This document shows positions 61,601 to 64,000 of a stretch of 64,000 bases of DNA, in pieces; the stretch's first letter is position 1; the number at the start of each line of letters is the position of its first letter. Source of the DNA: Corinectria fuckeliana (Eukaryota; Ascomycota; Sordariomycetes; Hypocreales; Nectriaceae). The translations under genes and the position numbers were made by a program. The notes below the pieces were generated by a model that did not search any database, had not been told where the DNA came from, and saw only the letters and a program-made list of their open reading frames with translations. The DNA lies in the NCBI GenBank assembly GCA_019137255.1, contig WPDH01000190.1, positions 48,160-112,159 on the forward strand. Direction: 5' to 3'.

Positions 61601-62779
61601 CCTCTTTTAGCTGTCACTTTTTAAGCAGTTATTACTTTTAAGGTATTACTATTACTATTAAGCTTTCTAAGCTAGCTTTCTTACCTTTAAGATATCTATT
61701 TATAGTCTTTAAAGCTTTTTCTTAACCTTAGTTTATAGTTTATAATAGTATTAGTATATTAAGATCTTATCTTTCTTAAGCTTCTTAGTGCTAAAAGAGT
61801 TATAAATTAATCTTTATATATTAAAGTAGTTTATTAGTAACTACTTTACATCTTATTAAAAGTAGGTAAGGTTTTCCTATAGTTTAATTACTTACTATTT
61901 TAGATTTATATATAGTCTTCTTATAAAGTTTATAAAGTCTAACTATAAGAGGTCTTATATAGTACTTAAGTAGTCTTTTTATTCTATTTATAAGATTTTA
62001 AAGAGGTAAGTAGTTAACTAAAGTATTTTCTAGTGATAAGTTACAAACTCTTATATATTATTTGCTAACTATATAATATAAATCTAATTATTAATTTATA
62101 TACTTATTATATCTTTTTTAAGAGACTTATAAAAGTATTAAGATAGTCTTTTATACTCTTTTAGCTTATTACTACTAGATTTTATAGCTAGCTTTTTAAG
62201 TAGCTATTCTTAGAATTAATAATCTTTCTCTTATATTTTATAGTTCTCTTCTTATTAAGATACTATTATTAAGACTAATTTCTAAAGAGTTAAAATGTTT
62301 TTCTTAAGGCTAATCACTTAGTAATAGTATTCTAAGAAGGTTTTTAATTAGGATTATTATCTTATATATAATTAGGATTATATAGATAATTAGTTCTTAC
62401 TGTTATTATATATATCTAATATTAGGGTTTCTCTCTTATTAAGGTTATAATCTTTATAAGTAGTCTCTAAGTCCTCTCTTAGTGCTTATTATAACCTAGC
62501 TTTATATAGAGAAGAGAGTGTTTTTCCTAGTAATACCTTTTAGCTTAGTGTGAGGTCTAGTATAAAGGGTATTTCCTAAGAGAGTCTCTTCTCTATAAGA
62601 AGAGTATTAATTAGATTAATCTCTTTCTCTACCTAATTAGTAAGTATAAGTTTATTTATTATTATTAATAGTTATCTTATACTTATTATATACTTACTAT
62701 ACTCTATAGGGAATCTTATATAACCTCTTATTTTATATTATATACTAGTAACCTAAGTAGAGTATAAAAGTAAAAGAAT

Positions 62780-62983
62780 TATAAGAGTTAGTCTTACTAG
62801 AGTGTAAATATAAAAATTATAAAGATAGGTATTAGTATATTATAAAGCTTTTACTTAATAAGTATTTAGTAAGTGCTTATTTAGTATTTTTAAAAAGGCT
62901 GTTAGCCTACTATTTAGGTAAGCCTTAAGGTTAAGCCTTAAAGGCTTATATTAGGTGTTAATAGTATTAGTACTAACTATTAC
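62780..62983 (-). repeat. 5' LTR of Gypsy element 2
   Basis: About 204 bp. On the - strand it begins TGTAATAGTTAGT, keeping the canonical TG terminus, and is followed outward by the CTTTT target duplication. Confidence 0.75.
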
Positions 62984-64000
62984 ACTTTTAAGTTAGACTT
63001 TAGATTTAACTAGAAGAAAACCTACTAGTAAAAAGCAGCTAATAAAGTAGTAGTCTATCTCTATTATATATCTAGTAGTATAATAACTACCTTAAAGGCT
63101 TTAAATATAAAAGTTAAATAGCTTCTTAAGTAACTTACTATAATTATAAAATATATAACTCTAAAGTAGAAGAAATTTAGATTTTATTATAACTCTTAGT
63201 AAAATAGTAAAATAGCTAAAGTAACTTCTAAACTTAAGTGAGTATACTATATAGCCTAATAAACTAGCTACTTAGCAGACTAGTATATATACTTTAAGGT
63301 ATATATAGTATAAGATTAGTATATATAAAATATATAGTATACTCTCTAAAGAAAACTTCTAATTAAGCTCTTATAGTATAATATAATATAATTCTAAAAT
63401 ATAAAAAGATAAGCTAAATTATATAGTAAAACTATTATAACTTTTTTACAGCTTTTACTTTTTATTTACTAAGACTAACCTAAGCTAGTAATACTCTATA
63501 TAAATAAAGCTAAGATCTTAGTAAGAAAATTCTTTTTTAAACCTTAAGTAAATAACTTTAACCTTCTCTCTTTTTTACCCTTTAGAATACTTAAACCTAA
63601 GTTAAGCTATATACACCTAATAATAAACCCTAAAGAGGTCTAAAAAGCTTTATACTAAATTAAGTTATAAAAAGCCTTAAAAGAGAATAAAATCCCTATA
63701 GGATTTCTTAAAGTATATAGTAACTTACTTATTCTTATAATTACTAAAATAGTAAATATAAGCTTTACTATTAGCTACTTTCTAATATACTTTTATACTA
63801 TAATTACTATAATTATCATAAAAGCTAATAAGACTAAAAAATAATAATCAATAGTATTAGGCTAGCACTTAATATTACTACTTAATATAATTAGTAAGAT
63901 TATTAAAATAGTTATTAGTAAGTATATTATAACTATAGTAAAAGAGAAGAAGCTATTACCTTTAGGGTACATAGGTAATAAGCTTAAAATGTTAATAAAA

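Larger units (their letters stand above)
55436..62983 (-). mobile_element. RIP-degraded complete Ty3/Gypsy chromovirus, - strand (element 2)
   Basis: A 7.55-kb element of the same family as element 1, inverted relative to it. It is bounded by two LTRs of about 205 bp (55,436-55,640 and 62,780-62,983), both in - orientation, and by a 5-bp duplication CTTTT (55,431-55,435 and 62,984-62,988). Removing the element restores an uninterrupted match of LINE copy A to copy B across the joint. The interior reads on the - strand as gag, protease, RT, RNase H, integrase and chromodomain, parallel to element 1 (for example the chromodomain-flanking tract at 57,130-57,230 is the reverse of 43,380-43,470). 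All frames are broken by TAA/TAG codons. Confidence 0.78.
46583..64000 (+). mobile_element. RIP-degraded Tad-like LINE, + strand, split in three and running off the right edge (copy A)
   Basis: The visible pieces are 46,583-48,358, 54,965-55,435 and 62,989-64,000. Placed end to end they match, in order and in reverse, consecutive parts of the - strand LINE copy B. The first piece begins TTTTTCTTACTTACCTAG, identical to the 5' end of copy B, and contains the ORF1 region with Cys/His-knuckle remnants (about 47,740-47,960). The second and third pieces are the start and middle of the ORF2 region; the reverse transcriptase lies at or beyond the window edge. The splits are explained by copy B inserted at 48,358 and Gypsy element 2 at 55,435. 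Many in-frame TAA/TAG codons show it is dead. Confidence 0.7.

Noticed and set aside
36900..64000. AT-rich block considered as mitochondrial DNA
   Set aside because: No mitochondrial genes, tRNAs or rRNAs; Gypsy and LINE motifs, LTRs and C-to-T stops fit RIPped nuclear repeats.

Overview
The window is nuclear DNA of a filamentous ascomycete (Pezizomycotina, most likely Sordariomycetes). The evidence is short GT-AG introns of about 40-100 nt with CTRAC-like branch points, typical Pezizomycotina families (CFEM receptor, LaeA-like methyltransferase, C2H2 transcription factor, BBE flavo-oxidase, GH43 plus CBM), and a block saturated in TpA and almost free of CpG, as left by repeat-induced point mutation (RIP). 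The genus cannot be told from the sequence alone.

Region 1 (1-36,900) has ordinary base composition and carries genes. In order they are: the 5' part of a sugar/quinate-type MFS transporter (-), divergent from a sarcosine/saccharopine-type FAD amine oxidase (+); a secreted GH43 exo-beta-1,3-galactanase-like enzyme with a C-terminal CBM35-like module (-); a decayed Fungal-N/ubiquitin-like gene; a Rieske oxygenase (+); a 998-aa C2H2 regulator (-); a salicylate-hydroxylase-type FAD monooxygenase (+); a TPR relic and a 14-bp minisatellite; a BTB protein (+); a broken F-box gene (-) and a small broken gene (+) beside a 0.7-kb AT-rich island; a 64-aa two-exon gene (-); a 370-aa unknown protein (-); a 183-aa unknown protein (-); a GNAT acetyltransferase (+); a LaeA-like methyltransferase (-, 8 exons); deoxyribose-phosphate aldolase (-); a CFEM/Pth11-like receptor (-); and a secreted BBE-like oxidase (+). 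The Rieske oxygenase, C2H2 regulator and FAD monooxygenase lie side by side and could form a small regulated catabolic group. The transporter and amine oxidase share a 0.64-kb divergent promoter and could take up and oxidise one substrate.

Region 2 (about 36,900-64,000) is a RIP-degraded nest of retrotransposons with no intact gene. I read a Ty3/Gypsy chromovirus on the + strand (from 37,633, lost after about 44,660). Next comes a Tad-like LINE on the + strand (copy A), starting near 46,583 and running off the right edge. Copy A is interrupted twice: by a near-complete LINE on the - strand (copy B, 48,359-54,946, flanked by an 18-bp target duplication) and by a complete Gypsy element on the - strand (55,436-62,983, two LTRs of about 205 bp, 5-bp target duplication). 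The result is a large inverted-repeat architecture.

Gene models were built by eye from reading frames and splice signals. In the multi-exon genes the intron phases close exactly, which is the main support for the coordinates. Product names rest on recognised motifs; no database search was possible.
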